This document shows, piece after piece, positions 53,944 to 61,034 of a stretch of 64,000 nucleotides of DNA. The DNA is taken from contig JADKHM010000019.1 in assembly GCA_016721735.1 (NCBI GenBank), positions 434,001 to 498,000 on the forward strand, read 5' to 3'. The notes under the pieces were generated by a model, which saw nothing but the letters and a program-made list of their open reading frames with translations, did no database searches and was not told the DNA's origin. The number at the start of each line of letters is the position of its first letter. The first letter of the stretch is position 1. This DNA comes from Flavobacterium sp. (GTDB lineage: Bacteria > Bacteroidota > Bacteroidia > Flavobacteriales > Flavobacteriaceae). The translations under genes were made by a program, and so were the position numbers.

Positions 53944-54525
53944 ATGAAAATCGGACTCTACTTCGGAACCTTCAATCCCATTCACATTGGGCATCTCATC
54001 ATTGCCAATCACATGGCGGAATACTCCGATTTGAACCAAATTTGGATGGTGGTAACGCCGCACAATCCACTTAAGATCAAAGAGAATCTACTCGACGATT
54101 ACAAACGTTTGAATTTAGTAGCGCTTGCTACAGAAGACTTCCCGAAAATAAAACCTTCTGATATTGAATTTAAGTTACCTCAGCCCAATTACACAGTTCA
54201 TACCTTAGCCCATTTGCACGACAAATTCCCGCAACACGAATTTTCATTAATTATGGGAGAAGACAATCTCAAGTCGCTTCACAAATGGAAAAATTATGAA
54301 GTCATTCTGCAAAATCATGATATTTACGTCTATCCTAGAATTTCTTCCGACATAGCTACGCTTGATCTCAAGAACCATCCTAGAATTCATCATGTTGATG
54401 CTCCAATTGTCGAGATTTCTTCGACTTTTATTCGAGAAAGCATCAAAAACAAAAAGAACATACAACCGCTAATTCCTTATAAAGTCTGGGAATATATCGA
54501 CTATAACAATTTGTATAAAAAGTAG
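53944..54525 (+). CDS. nadD: nicotinate-nucleotide adenylyltransferase
   Basis: It makes deamido-NAD from nicotinate mononucleotide and ATP. The 193 residues carry LYFGTFNPIHIGHLIIANHM with the HxGH motif (~15-18), the substrate loop MVVTPHNPLK, and the C-terminal ISSTFIRESI. It is the third gene of the yicC-gmk-nadD operon. Confidence 0.94.
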   Translation: MKIGLYFGTFNPIHIGHLIIANHMAEYSDLNQIWMVVTPHNPLKIKENLLDDYKRLNLVALATEDFPKIKPSDIEFKLPQPNYTVHTLAHLHDKFPQHEFSLIMGEDNLKSLHKWKNYEVILQNHDIYVYPRISSDIATLDLKNHPRIHHVDAPIVEISSTFIRESIKNKKNIQPLIPYKVWEYIDYNNLYKK

Positions 54526-54625
54526 ATTATAATTTAATCATTTTGACTTTTACTTAACATCAATTTACGAAATAGCCATTTTACTATGCGTAAATTTACA
54601 ATCCACAATATAAAACGCGCTATCC

Positions 54626-55792
54626 ATGCTCAACTTCGAACTTTACAATCCGACAAACCTTATTTTTGGTAAAAATCAAATCGAAAAATTAGCTTCTTTA
54701 CTGCCACAAAATGCTAAAATCCTACTTGCTTATGGCGGTGGAAGTATTTTTAAAAACGGCATCTACGATCAAGTAATAGCGCAACTCAAAGGCTTTGAAG
54801 TCGTCGAATTTGGTGGCATCGAACCCAATCCACATTTCGAAACTTTGATGAAAGCTGTCGAAATTGTTCGCGAACAAAAACTCAATTTTATTCTAGCCGT
54901 TGGAGGAGGAAGCGTCATTGATGGCGTAAAATTCATTTCTGCCGCAGTAAACTTCACCGAAGATCCTATAGATATTCTAAAAAAGCGACTCTTGTTTAGA
55001 GATTCAAATGCTGTCATTCCGTTCGGAACGATTTTGACTTTACCAGCAACTGGAAGCGAAATGAATTCTGGCGCAGTTGTCACCATTGCCGCTACACAAG
55101 AGAAACTGGTTTTGGGCGGTAGTGCCTTATTCCCACAATTTTCAATCTGTGATCCAACCGTGATCACTTCATTGCCCAAAAGACAACTGCAAAATGGCGT
55201 GGTTGATGCCTACACGCATGTGATGGAGCAATACCTAACCTACCCACACGACGCGTTGCTTCAAGACCGAATTGCAGAAAGTATTTTGCAAACTCTAGTA
55301 GAAATTGGTCCAGCTGTAGTAGAAAATCCTTCCGATTATAAATTGGCTTCTAACTTTATGTGGTGCTGCACGATGGCACTTAATGGGCTTTTAAATAAAG
55401 GCGTTCCTGTAGATTGGGCGACGCATATGATTGGCCATGAACTTACCGCATTGTACAACATCGATCATGCGAGAACATTAGCTATCATTGGTCCTAATTT
55501 ATACCGAGTGCTTTTTGAAACCAAAAAAGAAAAACTGGCACAATACGGCGAAAGAGTTTGGCACGTAGAAGGAAACACCATCGATGAAAAAGCAACACAG
55601 GCAATCGAAAAAACAGTTGCTTTTCTCCACATGATGGGTATGCAAACCAAACTTTCCGAATATACGCCTGAATATCAAAAAACCGCCGATTTTATTGTCA
55701 ACCGTTTTGACGAAAGAGGTTGGATTGGTTTGGGTGAAAAACAAAATGTGACTTTAGAAAAAGTAAAAGAAATTGTAGAGATGAGTTACTAA
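54626..55792 (+). CDS. iron-containing alcohol dehydrogenase (YqhD-like)
   Basis: A 388-residue NAD(P)-dependent dehydrogenase. Seen are the nucleotide-binding AVGGGSVIDGVKFI (~93-105), LPATGSEMNSGAVV (~138), and the metal ligands in VVDAYTHVMEQY (Asp, His) and in WATHMIGHELTALYNIDHARTLA (His, His). The overall form is like YqhD, an NADPH aldehyde reductase that protects from lipid aldehydes. A weak -7 box TAAATTTA (54591-54598) lies upstream. The terminator that follows closes the unit. Confidence 0.88.
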   Translation: MLNFELYNPTNLIFGKNQIEKLASLLPQNAKILLAYGGGSIFKNGIYDQVIAQLKGFEVVEFGGIEPNPHFETLMKAVEIVREQKLNFILAVGGGSVIDGVKFISAAVNFTEDPIDILKKRLLFRDSNAVIPFGTILTLPATGSEMNSGAVVTIAATQEKLVLGGSALFPQFSICDPTVITSLPKRQLQNGVVDAYTHVMEQYLTYPHDALLQDRIAESILQTLVEIGPAVVENPSDYKLASNFMWCCTMALNGLLNKGVPVDWATHMIGHELTALYNIDHARTLAIIGPNLYRVLFETKKEKLAQYGERVWHVEGNTIDEKATQAIEKTVAFLHMMGMQTKLSEYTPEYQKTADFIVNRFDERGWIGLGEKQNVTLEKVKEIVEMSY

Positions 55793-55812
55793 TTGGCTCC
55801 ACTTCAAATTCA

Positions 55813-55847
55813 AAAGGCGTTCAAAACAATTTGCTTTGAACGCCTTT
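55813..55847 (+). terminator. terminator after the alcohol dehydrogenase gene
   Basis: AAAGGCGTTCAAA pairs with TTTGAACGCCTTT around a 9-base loop. It lies 20 bp after the stop codon. Confidence 0.8.
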
Positions 55848-55984
55848 CTTATAACATAAAACAAAACTTAACTTACCCCATCATCTGGGATTCTAACCAA
55901 TTATTGCATTAATAACGAACTGATTCCAAAAGTATTGCTTTGAAATTCAAAAGAATACGTTAAAATTTTTAATTAAGTCAAAAT

Positions 55985-56021
55985 CGCTTACTCTTACTAC
56001 ATTCCGAGTTAGCGTTTTTTT
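55985..56021 (+). terminator. second, orphan terminator in the gap before gpsA
   Basis: CGCT.ACTC pairs with GAGT.AGCG (one mismatch) and is followed by TTTTTTT. It lies 135 bp after the previous terminator with no gene between them, so it may mark the 3' end of an unrecognised short RNA. In the rest of the 384-bp gap I see only the gpsA -7 box and palindromic copy D. Confidence 0.6.
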
Positions 56022-56024
56022 GGT

Positions 56025-56032
56025 TACTTTTG
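56025..56032 (+). promoter_or_regulatory. -7 box (TACTTTTG) of gpsA
   Basis: TACTTTTG is a full match to TAnnTTTG right after the orphan terminator. It implies a gpsA leader of about 135 bases that contains palindromic element D. Confidence 0.45.
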
Positions 56033-56085
56033 AAATCAAATAGCGTTCTAAATTCTAATGGTTCCTGTTTTAACCTCTTGAATTA

Positions 56086-56162
56086 GGAGCTATTCCCGCT
56101 ATCCACTGCAATCTTTTGCGTCGAACACCGCCACAAAAGGATTTGCGTTCCTATCGGGGCTA
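56086..56162 (-). repeat. dispersed palindromic element, copy D (reversed)
   Basis: 77 bp that read TAGCCCCGATAGG to GAATAGCTCC on the minus strand. The central stem is CTTTTGTG / CGCAAAAG, and the inner part matches copy B (GGCGGTGTTCGAC). It ends 14 bp before the gpsA ATG, so it should be inside the gpsA leader RNA. Confidence 0.8.
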
Positions 56163-56176
56163 AATAATGAAATACA

Positions 56177-57172
56177 ATGACAGAATATCCAAAATTTGCC
56201 GTAATCGGTGGTGGTAGTTGGGCAACAGCCATTGCAAAAATGTTATGCGTAAATCTTCCAGAAATTGCATGGTATATGCGTAACGAAGATGCCATTGAAC
56301 ATATACGAACCCAGCATCATAATCCCAATTATTTGAGCTCAGTTGAGTTTAAGACCTCACAACTTAGACTGACCAGCAACATCAATGAAGCGGTTGCTTA
56401 TGCGGATTATATTATTTTCGCTATTCCTTCAGCGTTCTTAAGTTCAGAATTAGCCAAACTCACTGAAAGCCTTACGGACAAAGTGATTTTTTCCGCTATC
56501 AAGGGAATTGTGCCTGAAACCAGTCTGATTGTTGGCGAACATTTTAATAAAGTATACGGAATTCCTTTTGAGAACATTGGCGTTATTACAGGTCCATGTC
56601 ACGCAGAAGAAGTCGCGCTCGAACGTTTGTCGTACTTAACAATTGCATGTGGTGATTCTGCAAAAGCCAGAATTGTAGCCAAATGTTTGTCTGGAAATTA
56701 CATCAAAGCCAAAATTTCTGATGACATTATCGGAACCGAATATGCAGCCATGCTCAAGAATATCTATGCTATTGCTGCCGGAATCGCCCACGGCATCGGA
56801 TATGGTGATAACTTCCAATCGGTATTGATGAGCAACGGAATTCGAGAGATGAAGAAGTTTATTCGCAAAGTGCATAAAATGAAGCGTAACATTAACAATT
56901 CCGCGTATTTGGGAGATTTACTCGTAACTGGGTATTCTGTATTTTCTAGAAATAGAATGTTCGGAAATATGATTGGAAAAGGCTATACAGTACAATCTGC
57001 CATGATGGAAATGAGTATGGTGGCTGAAGGTTATTACGCTACCAAAAGCGCTTGGGAACTGAATCAAACTTACGGAGCGAAAACCCCTATTATTGATGCG
57101 GTTTACGCTATTTTATACGAAGGAAAAGAAGCTAAGAAAGTCTTTAAGAAACTGACGGAGAAACTAGATTAA
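56177..57172 (+). CDS. gpsA: NAD(P)-dependent glycerol-3-phosphate dehydrogenase
   Basis: It makes sn-glycerol 3-phosphate for phospholipids. The 331 residues show the Rossmann motif AVIGGGSWATAIAKML (~8-23), ITGPCHAEEVALE (~140), the catalytic lysine region EYAAMLKNIYAIAAGIAHG and the late LGDLLVTGYSVFSRN. The start is 14 bp after a palindromic element. It is followed by a small membrane-protein gene. Confidence 0.94.
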   Translation: MTEYPKFAVIGGGSWATAIAKMLCVNLPEIAWYMRNEDAIEHIRTQHHNPNYLSSVEFKTSQLRLTSNINEAVAYADYIIFAIPSAFLSSELAKLTESLTDKVIFSAIKGIVPETSLIVGEHFNKVYGIPFENIGVITGPCHAEEVALERLSYLTIACGDSAKARIVAKCLSGNYIKAKISDDIIGTEYAAMLKNIYAIAAGIAHGIGYGDNFQSVLMSNGIREMKKFIRKVHKMKRNINNSAYLGDLLVTGYSVFSRNRMFGNMIGKGYTVQSAMMEMSMVAEGYYATKSAWELNQTYGAKTPIIDAVYAILYEGKEAKKVFKKLTEKLD

Positions 57173-57264
57173 TTTTTTATGAAAAAGAGGAAAGAGATAA
57201 GATGCAAGACAAATTGTACTTTAAGTCCTGATTTTTTCGCTATTGAACTATTAAATTCATCATT

Positions 57265-57432
57265 ATGAAAAAAACCATTTTGATCGTTTTTATTGTATTG
57301 AATGCAATTGTTTTATTAGGTCAGATTTGGCCGGAAGGCGCACCACCATTTGCAAGGATTGTTAATATTATTTTCTTGGTTGCGACCTTAGCTTATTTTG
57401 TATCGATACTAGGGAATAAAAAAAGCAATTAA
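57265..57432 (+). CDS. small membrane protein, 55 residues
   Basis: This short frame runs from ATG 57265 to TAA 57430-57432. It reads MKKTILIVFIVLNAIVLLGQ, a polar WPEGAPPFARIV turn, then a second hydrophobic helix (IIFLVATLAYFVSIL) and a basic tail GNKKSN. Two membrane helices with a Pro-rich loop and a positive C-terminus look like a real protein rather than chance. I do not recognise a family. A long terminator-like hairpin follows 15 bp later, which supports an expressed unit. Confidence 0.65.
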   Translation: MKKTILIVFIVLNAIVLLGQIWPEGAPPFARIVNIIFLVATLAYFVSILGNKKSN

Positions 57433-57446
57433 TAATTTATCGTAAA

Positions 57447-57503
57447 AAGAAACAAGAGCCAAGAATCAAGATGTTATATCTTTCTTCTTGGCTCTTGTTT
57501 CTT
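57447..57503. terminator. long hairpin/terminator after the small membrane protein gene
   Basis: AAGAAACAAGAGCCAAGAA and its perfect complement (19-bp arms) enclose a 19-base loop and are followed by T-rich sequence on the plus strand. It lies between convergent genes. The arms are unusually long for a plain terminator and are rich in CAAGA words. Confidence 0.7.
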
Positions 57504-57518
57504 TTTTCTTTCCGCTTT

Positions 57519-57926
57519 CTATCGGACGATTACGCCATCTACAAACAAAATCGGCACTTCTTCTACTGCTTTTTCGTGAATTGAATTGGCTTTAAACGTA
57601 TATTTCTTATCATACAAAGTACTTCCAATAAAGAAAGTTACCATAAACTCATTGTTGAGTGCCAAGACGCTGTTTTCGATCATTTCTACTTTGACTACAG
57701 AAACGGCGGGAACTTCAACAAAAGCATGTCGCAGTAGTGATGTTTTTTTCATCTCTCCATCGATAGTGCCGAATGCTTTCGAAACTACCATGACGCTGTC
57801 TAACGCATAATCGCTGTCATTCACAAGGTAAACGTACCAAACCTTGTCCATGAAGTCGTCGCTCCATTCTTGGACGACAGCTAGAAATACGTTTTCTACG
57901 GTGGGGATGATGATGTCTTTTTTCAT
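57519..57926 (-). CDS. conserved-looking protein of unknown function, 135 residues
   Basis: A 135-residue soluble protein, MKKDIIIPTVENVFLAVVQEW at the start. It seems rich in beta strands (VWYVYLVNDSDYALDSVMVVSKAFG, FMVTFFIGSTLYDKKYTFKA) and ends VPILFVDGVIVR. It has no signal peptide and no cysteine. The codon use is like its neighbours. I do not recognise a family; the strand pattern could be an immunoglobulin-like or C2-like sandwich, which is only a guess. It precedes the palindromic element and pheS. Confidence 0.6.
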   Translation of the reverse strand: MKKDIIIPTVENVFLAVVQEWSDDFMDKVWYVYLVNDSDYALDSVMVVSKAFGTIDGEMKKTSLLRHAFVEVPAVSVVKVEMIENSVLALNNEFMVTFFIGSTLYDKKYTFKANSIHEKAVEEVPILFVDGVIVR

Positions 57927-58001
57927 GGATAGTAAGATTGCAAGATTTTAAGACTTTATGATTCGTTCTTTGGTGTTTCCCCTTTCTATGGCGGGGTGGA
58001 T

Positions 58002-58076
58002 TAGCCCGGATAGCAATGGCATCCTTTTGTTCTGTCGTTCAGAACAAAAGATAGAATGGATAGCCGGAATAGCTCC
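58002..58076 (+). repeat. dispersed palindromic element, copy E
   Basis: 75 bp from TAGCCCGGATAGC to GAATAGCTCC. The central stem CTTTTGTTCTG-tcgtt-CAGAACAAAAG is perfect over 11 bp, and GGCATCC / GGAT.GCC can form an outer stem with one bulge. Its GCTCC end is 7 bp from the pheS stop, as copy A is 6 bp from the hmgA stop. Confidence 0.8.
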
Positions 58077-58083
58077 TGAAAAA

Positions 58084-59103
58084 TTAAATACTAGATTTGA
58101 ATTGCTCGAGGAATCGCACATCGTTTTCGTAGAACATTCTGATGTCACCGATTTGATAAAGCAACATTGCGATTCTTTCGATGCCCATTCCGAAGGCGAA
58201 ACCGTTGTATTCGTCTGGATTGATGCCGCAATTTTTTAATACATTCGGATCGACCATGCCGCAGCCCATAATTTCTAACCAGCCCGTTCCTTTGGTGATA
58301 CGGTAATCGGTTTCTGTTTTGAGTCCCCAATAAATATCAACCTCAGCGCTTGGCTCCGTAAACGGAAAATAAGACGGTCTAAGACGTATTTTCGACTTAC
58401 CAAACATTTCTTTGGTGAAATATAATAACGTTTGTTTAAGGTCTGCAAATGATACGTCCTTATCGATATACAAACCTTCTACTTGGTGGAAAATGCAATG
58501 CGACCGTGACGAAATGGCTTCGTTTCGGAACACTCTTCCAGGAGAAATCGTTCGGATGGGTGGTTTGTTATTTTCCATGTAGCGCACTTGTACTGAAGAA
58601 GTGTGCGTTCGCAGTAAAATATCTGGATTCGTTTGGATAAAAAACGTGTCTTGCATATCGCGCGCCGGATGGTATTCTGGCAAGTTCAATGCAGTGAAAT
58701 TGTGCCAATCATCTTCTATTTCCGGACCTTCAGAAACATTGAATCCGATATTGGAAAAGATATCGATGATTTGATTTTTTACAATTGAAATGGGATGTCT
58801 TGATCCGATGGTGATTGGTTCGCTTGGACGCGTTAGATCGCCATAAAAACCTCTGGTTTCTTCTTTAGATTCTAGCGATTCTTGAATGGATTTTACTTTT
58901 TCTTCGGCAGACGTCTTAAGCAAATTGATGACTTGTCCGAATTCCTTTTTTTGATCGTTGGGAACATTTTTGAATTCTGCGAAAAAGTCTTTTAGCAAAC
59001 CTTTGCTTCCTAAGTATTGTATTCTAAATGCTTCTAGTTCAGCTGCATTTTGTGTTGAGAATGCTTGAACTGAGGCGATATGTTCTTTGATTATTTCTAT
59101 CAT
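58084..59103 (-). CDS. pheS: phenylalanyl-tRNA synthetase alpha subunit
   Basis: The catalytic subunit of the class II (alpha-beta)2 enzyme that charges tRNA-Phe. The 339 residues have an N-terminal coiled coil, motif 1 GFNVSEGPEIEDDWHNF, motif 2 LLRTHTSSVQVRYM...SPGRVFRNE and motif 3 GFAFGMGIERIAMLLYQI. The pheT partner is not adjacent downstream. A -7 box TAAATTTG (59133-59126) lies 22 bp before the ATG. Confidence 0.95.
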   Translation of the reverse strand: MIEIIKEHIASVQAFSTQNAAELEAFRIQYLGSKGLLKDFFAEFKNVPNDQKKEFGQVINLLKTSAEEKVKSIQESLESKEETRGFYGDLTRPSEPITIGSRHPISIVKNQIIDIFSNIGFNVSEGPEIEDDWHNFTALNLPEYHPARDMQDTFFIQTNPDILLRTHTSSVQVRYMENNKPPIRTISPGRVFRNEAISSRSHCIFHQVEGLYIDKDVSFADLKQTLLYFTKEMFGKSKIRLRPSYFPFTEPSAEVDIYWGLKTETDYRITKGTGWLEIMGCGMVDPNVLKNCGINPDEYNGFAFGMGIERIAMLLYQIGDIRMFYENDVRFLEQFKSSI

Positions 59104-59194
59104 GGTCGTGCTGTAAATGAAAGCGCAAATTTAGGAATTTAACTGCAAAGTTTACAGGGTTTTTCTGTTTGCTTATTTTTTAATTTATTAGCGT

Positions 59195-59243
59195 CTTTGC
59201 GTCTTTGCGAGACAAAATATTCACGGCCCGCAAAGACGCAAAG
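59195..59243. repeat. 15-bp perfect inverted repeat CTTTGCGTCTTTGCG
   Basis: CTTTGCGTCTTTGCG (59195-59209) and CGCAAAGACGCAAAG (59229-59243) are separated by 19 bp. Each arm is itself a tandem CTTTGCGT word. It lies 4 bp after the stop of the next gene. There is no T-tract, so it is not a standard terminator. Confidence 0.6.
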
Positions 59244-59247
59244 AAAA

Positions 59248-59604
59248 TCAGTCAATGACTTCTCTTTCTATAAAGTAATTAACGATGGCTTCTTTCATCA
59301 ATACCGATTGTTCTCCTGCTTTGAGCGCTGGCAACTGTTCTTTGACGGTATAATGTGGCCAACCTTCGTCATCAAAATAGTCGAATTCGTAGAACCCATA
59401 AGGCTCTAACAAGCGACAAATAGCAATGTGCATTAGGTTGAGTTTCTCGTCTTTTTTGTATTTCTGATGTACTTTCCCCAGTTCTTGGACACCGATTAGA
59501 TAAATGATCGCATCCAAATCGAGGTCTTCGCCTTGCGAAAATTGATTGGAAAGCAAGTTGACAAGCTTTTCCCAGCGATCTTTGAGTTGTTGGTCTCTAG
59601 ACAT
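59248..59604 (-). CDS. conserved-looking acidic protein of unknown function, 118 residues
   Basis: A 118-residue soluble protein, strongly helical and acidic (MSRDQQLKDRWEKLVNLLSNQF, then DLDLDAIIYLIGVQELG). A central stretch YGFYEFDYFDDEGWPHYTV is rich in aromatic and acidic residues and looks conserved. It has no motif I can name and no signal peptide. It is in the same direction as pheS but separated from it by the inverted repeat. Confidence 0.65.
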   Translation of the reverse strand: MSRDQQLKDRWEKLVNLLSNQFSQGEDLDLDAIIYLIGVQELGKVHQKYKKDEKLNLMHIAICRLLEPYGFYEFDYFDDEGWPHYTVKEQLPALKAGEQSVLMKEAIVNYFIEREVID

Positions 59605-59709
59605 GAATTGGATATTAGAATTACGATTCTTAATTTACGTGTTAGAACGTCTTACCAAAATCGAGGTCAAAGATAAGAAGTTGCCTGCGGATTAGACAAC
59701 CAATTCGTT

Positions 59710-59717
59710 TATATTTG
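59710..59717 (+). promoter_or_regulatory. -7 box (TATATTTG) of the CvpA-like gene
   Basis: TATATTTG is a full match to TAnnTTTG, 20 bp before the ATG at 59738. No good -33 element is found. Confidence 0.45.
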
Positions 59718-59737
59718 TCCGATTTTATAGCGCAATA

Positions 59738-60274
59738 ATGGAGTTGATAGATATTGTTTTAGCGGTAGTTCTGGTCGTTGGCGTTTTCAAAGGGTTTCGC
59801 AATGGTTTTTTCCTAGAATTAGCATCTCTGATATCCATCATGCTTGGAATTTTTTTGGCGATTCGACTTTCTTTTATTACAAAATCGTATTTAGAAAAAG
59901 AAGTTTCTTGGGATCCAAAAACCATACAAGTTGTGGCATTTGCGATTACTTTTATTATGGTCATCATCGTAGTTTCAAGTTTAGCAAAAGCTTTTACCTC
60001 GATGGCTAATTTTGCTAGTCTTGGTTTTTTGAACAATTTTTTGGGCGCGCTTCTGGGACTTTTACGCACTATTTTGGTCGTGAGCATTTTGCTCAATTTG
60101 TTGCAGAAAGTCAATTTTGAAAACTGTTTCCTTTCGAAAGAAACCAAAGAAAAGTCAACTCTTTATCCGATAGTTCAAGAAGTATCGAAAAACATGTATC
60201 CGTCAATTGCTGCTTGGTTTGAAGTATTTCAGTCAGATGATTTCCATTTAGAACACGACCAAGAAAAAAGCTAA
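59738..60274 (+). CDS. CvpA-family membrane protein
   Basis: A 178-residue inner-membrane protein with four hydrophobic helices (about 4-20, 27-45, 66-86, 101-124). The family pattern is seen at the start (ELIDIVLAVVLVVGVFKGFRNGF) and in LGFLNNFLGALLGLLRTILV. CvpA is needed for colicin V production in E. coli, but its real role is unclear; homologs affect envelope stress resistance. It ends directly against the stop of the convergent batE gene. Confidence 0.85.
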   Translation: MELIDIVLAVVLVVGVFKGFRNGFFLELASLISIMLGIFLAIRLSFITKSYLEKEVSWDPKTIQVVAFAITFIMVIIVVSSLAKAFTSMANFASLGFLNNFLGALLGLLRTILVVSILLNLLQKVNFENCFLSKETKEKSTLYPIVQEVSKNMYPSIAAWFEVFQSDDFHLEHDQEKS

Positions 60275-61018
60275 CTATTTGACCGACTTAACAGCAGTAC
60301 TTTGAATCCAGCCTTCGGAGCCATCGGTCAATTCTATTTTTACCCAATTTTCAATGGTTTCATGAAGATAAACTTTCGCGCCTTCATGCAGTAAAAACAC
60401 GTCTGAACTTGATGCTTTGGGTTCACTTTTTACTTGAGTGATTTCTGCAAATACGATTGCTGGTCTTTCGTGTTCATCATGTGATTTTTCGAATATGGCG
60501 GCCAATGCACTTGATAAAATTAGAAAAACAAGCAGAAACATTCCAATAAAAAAGATTCTTTTAGACAGTGTATATTGCGAGAAGTAATAGCCAATAAAAA
60601 ACAACAGGAAACATCCGGAAAGTGCAACTGTAATCCACGCCCAAGTGTCGTAGTGAAATGCCCCTGTGAAATCTCTCAATAATTTGGCAAAACCAACTTT
60701 CGGCACCACTTTGATTTCATCGATGGTCATTTTGTGCGCAAATGTCAGGTTGTTATCGATGTCGCCATCTCTAGGATTGAGCACTTTTGCTTTTTCGTAA
60801 TTGTAAATTGCCGGAGCTACTTTGTTGAGTTTGTAGTAGCAATTCGCGATGTTGAAGTACAATTCGGCCGACTCTTTTTTTGAACCCAAAACGGTTTCAT
60901 AAGCAGTAATCGCTTCTTCATATTTCCCTTTTTGATACAAAGCATTTCCTTTTTCGAAGCCAGTTTGGGCAGTGAAAAATTGGGAGGTCAAAAGCAATAA
61001 ATAAAATATCTTTTTCAT
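60275..61018 (-). CDS. batE: BatE-like TPR and SH3 protein
   Basis: A 247-residue membrane protein. A signal peptide (MKKIFYLLLLTSQFFTAQ) precedes about three TPR units (GNALYQKGKYEEAITAYETVL, LYFNIANCYYKLNKVAPAIYNYEKA), then two membrane helices (~130-145, 155-178) and a C-terminal bacterial SH3 domain (SSSDVFLLHEGAKVYLHE...GSEGWIQ). It is the last gene of a batB-C-D-E set linked to aerotolerance in Bacteroides. Its exact partner is unknown. Confidence 0.85.
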   Translation of the reverse strand: MKKIFYLLLLTSQFFTAQTGFEKGNALYQKGKYEEAITAYETVLGSKKESAELYFNIANCYYKLNKVAPAIYNYEKAKVLNPRDGDIDNNLTFAHKMTIDEIKVVPKVGFAKLLRDFTGAFHYDTWAWITVALSGCFLLFFIGYYFSQYTLSKRIFFIGMFLLVFLILSSALAAIFEKSHDEHERPAIVFAEITQVKSEPKASSSDVFLLHEGAKVYLHETIENWVKIELTDGSEGWIQSTAVKSVK

Positions 61019-61034
61019 TTTCTTACACTATCAA

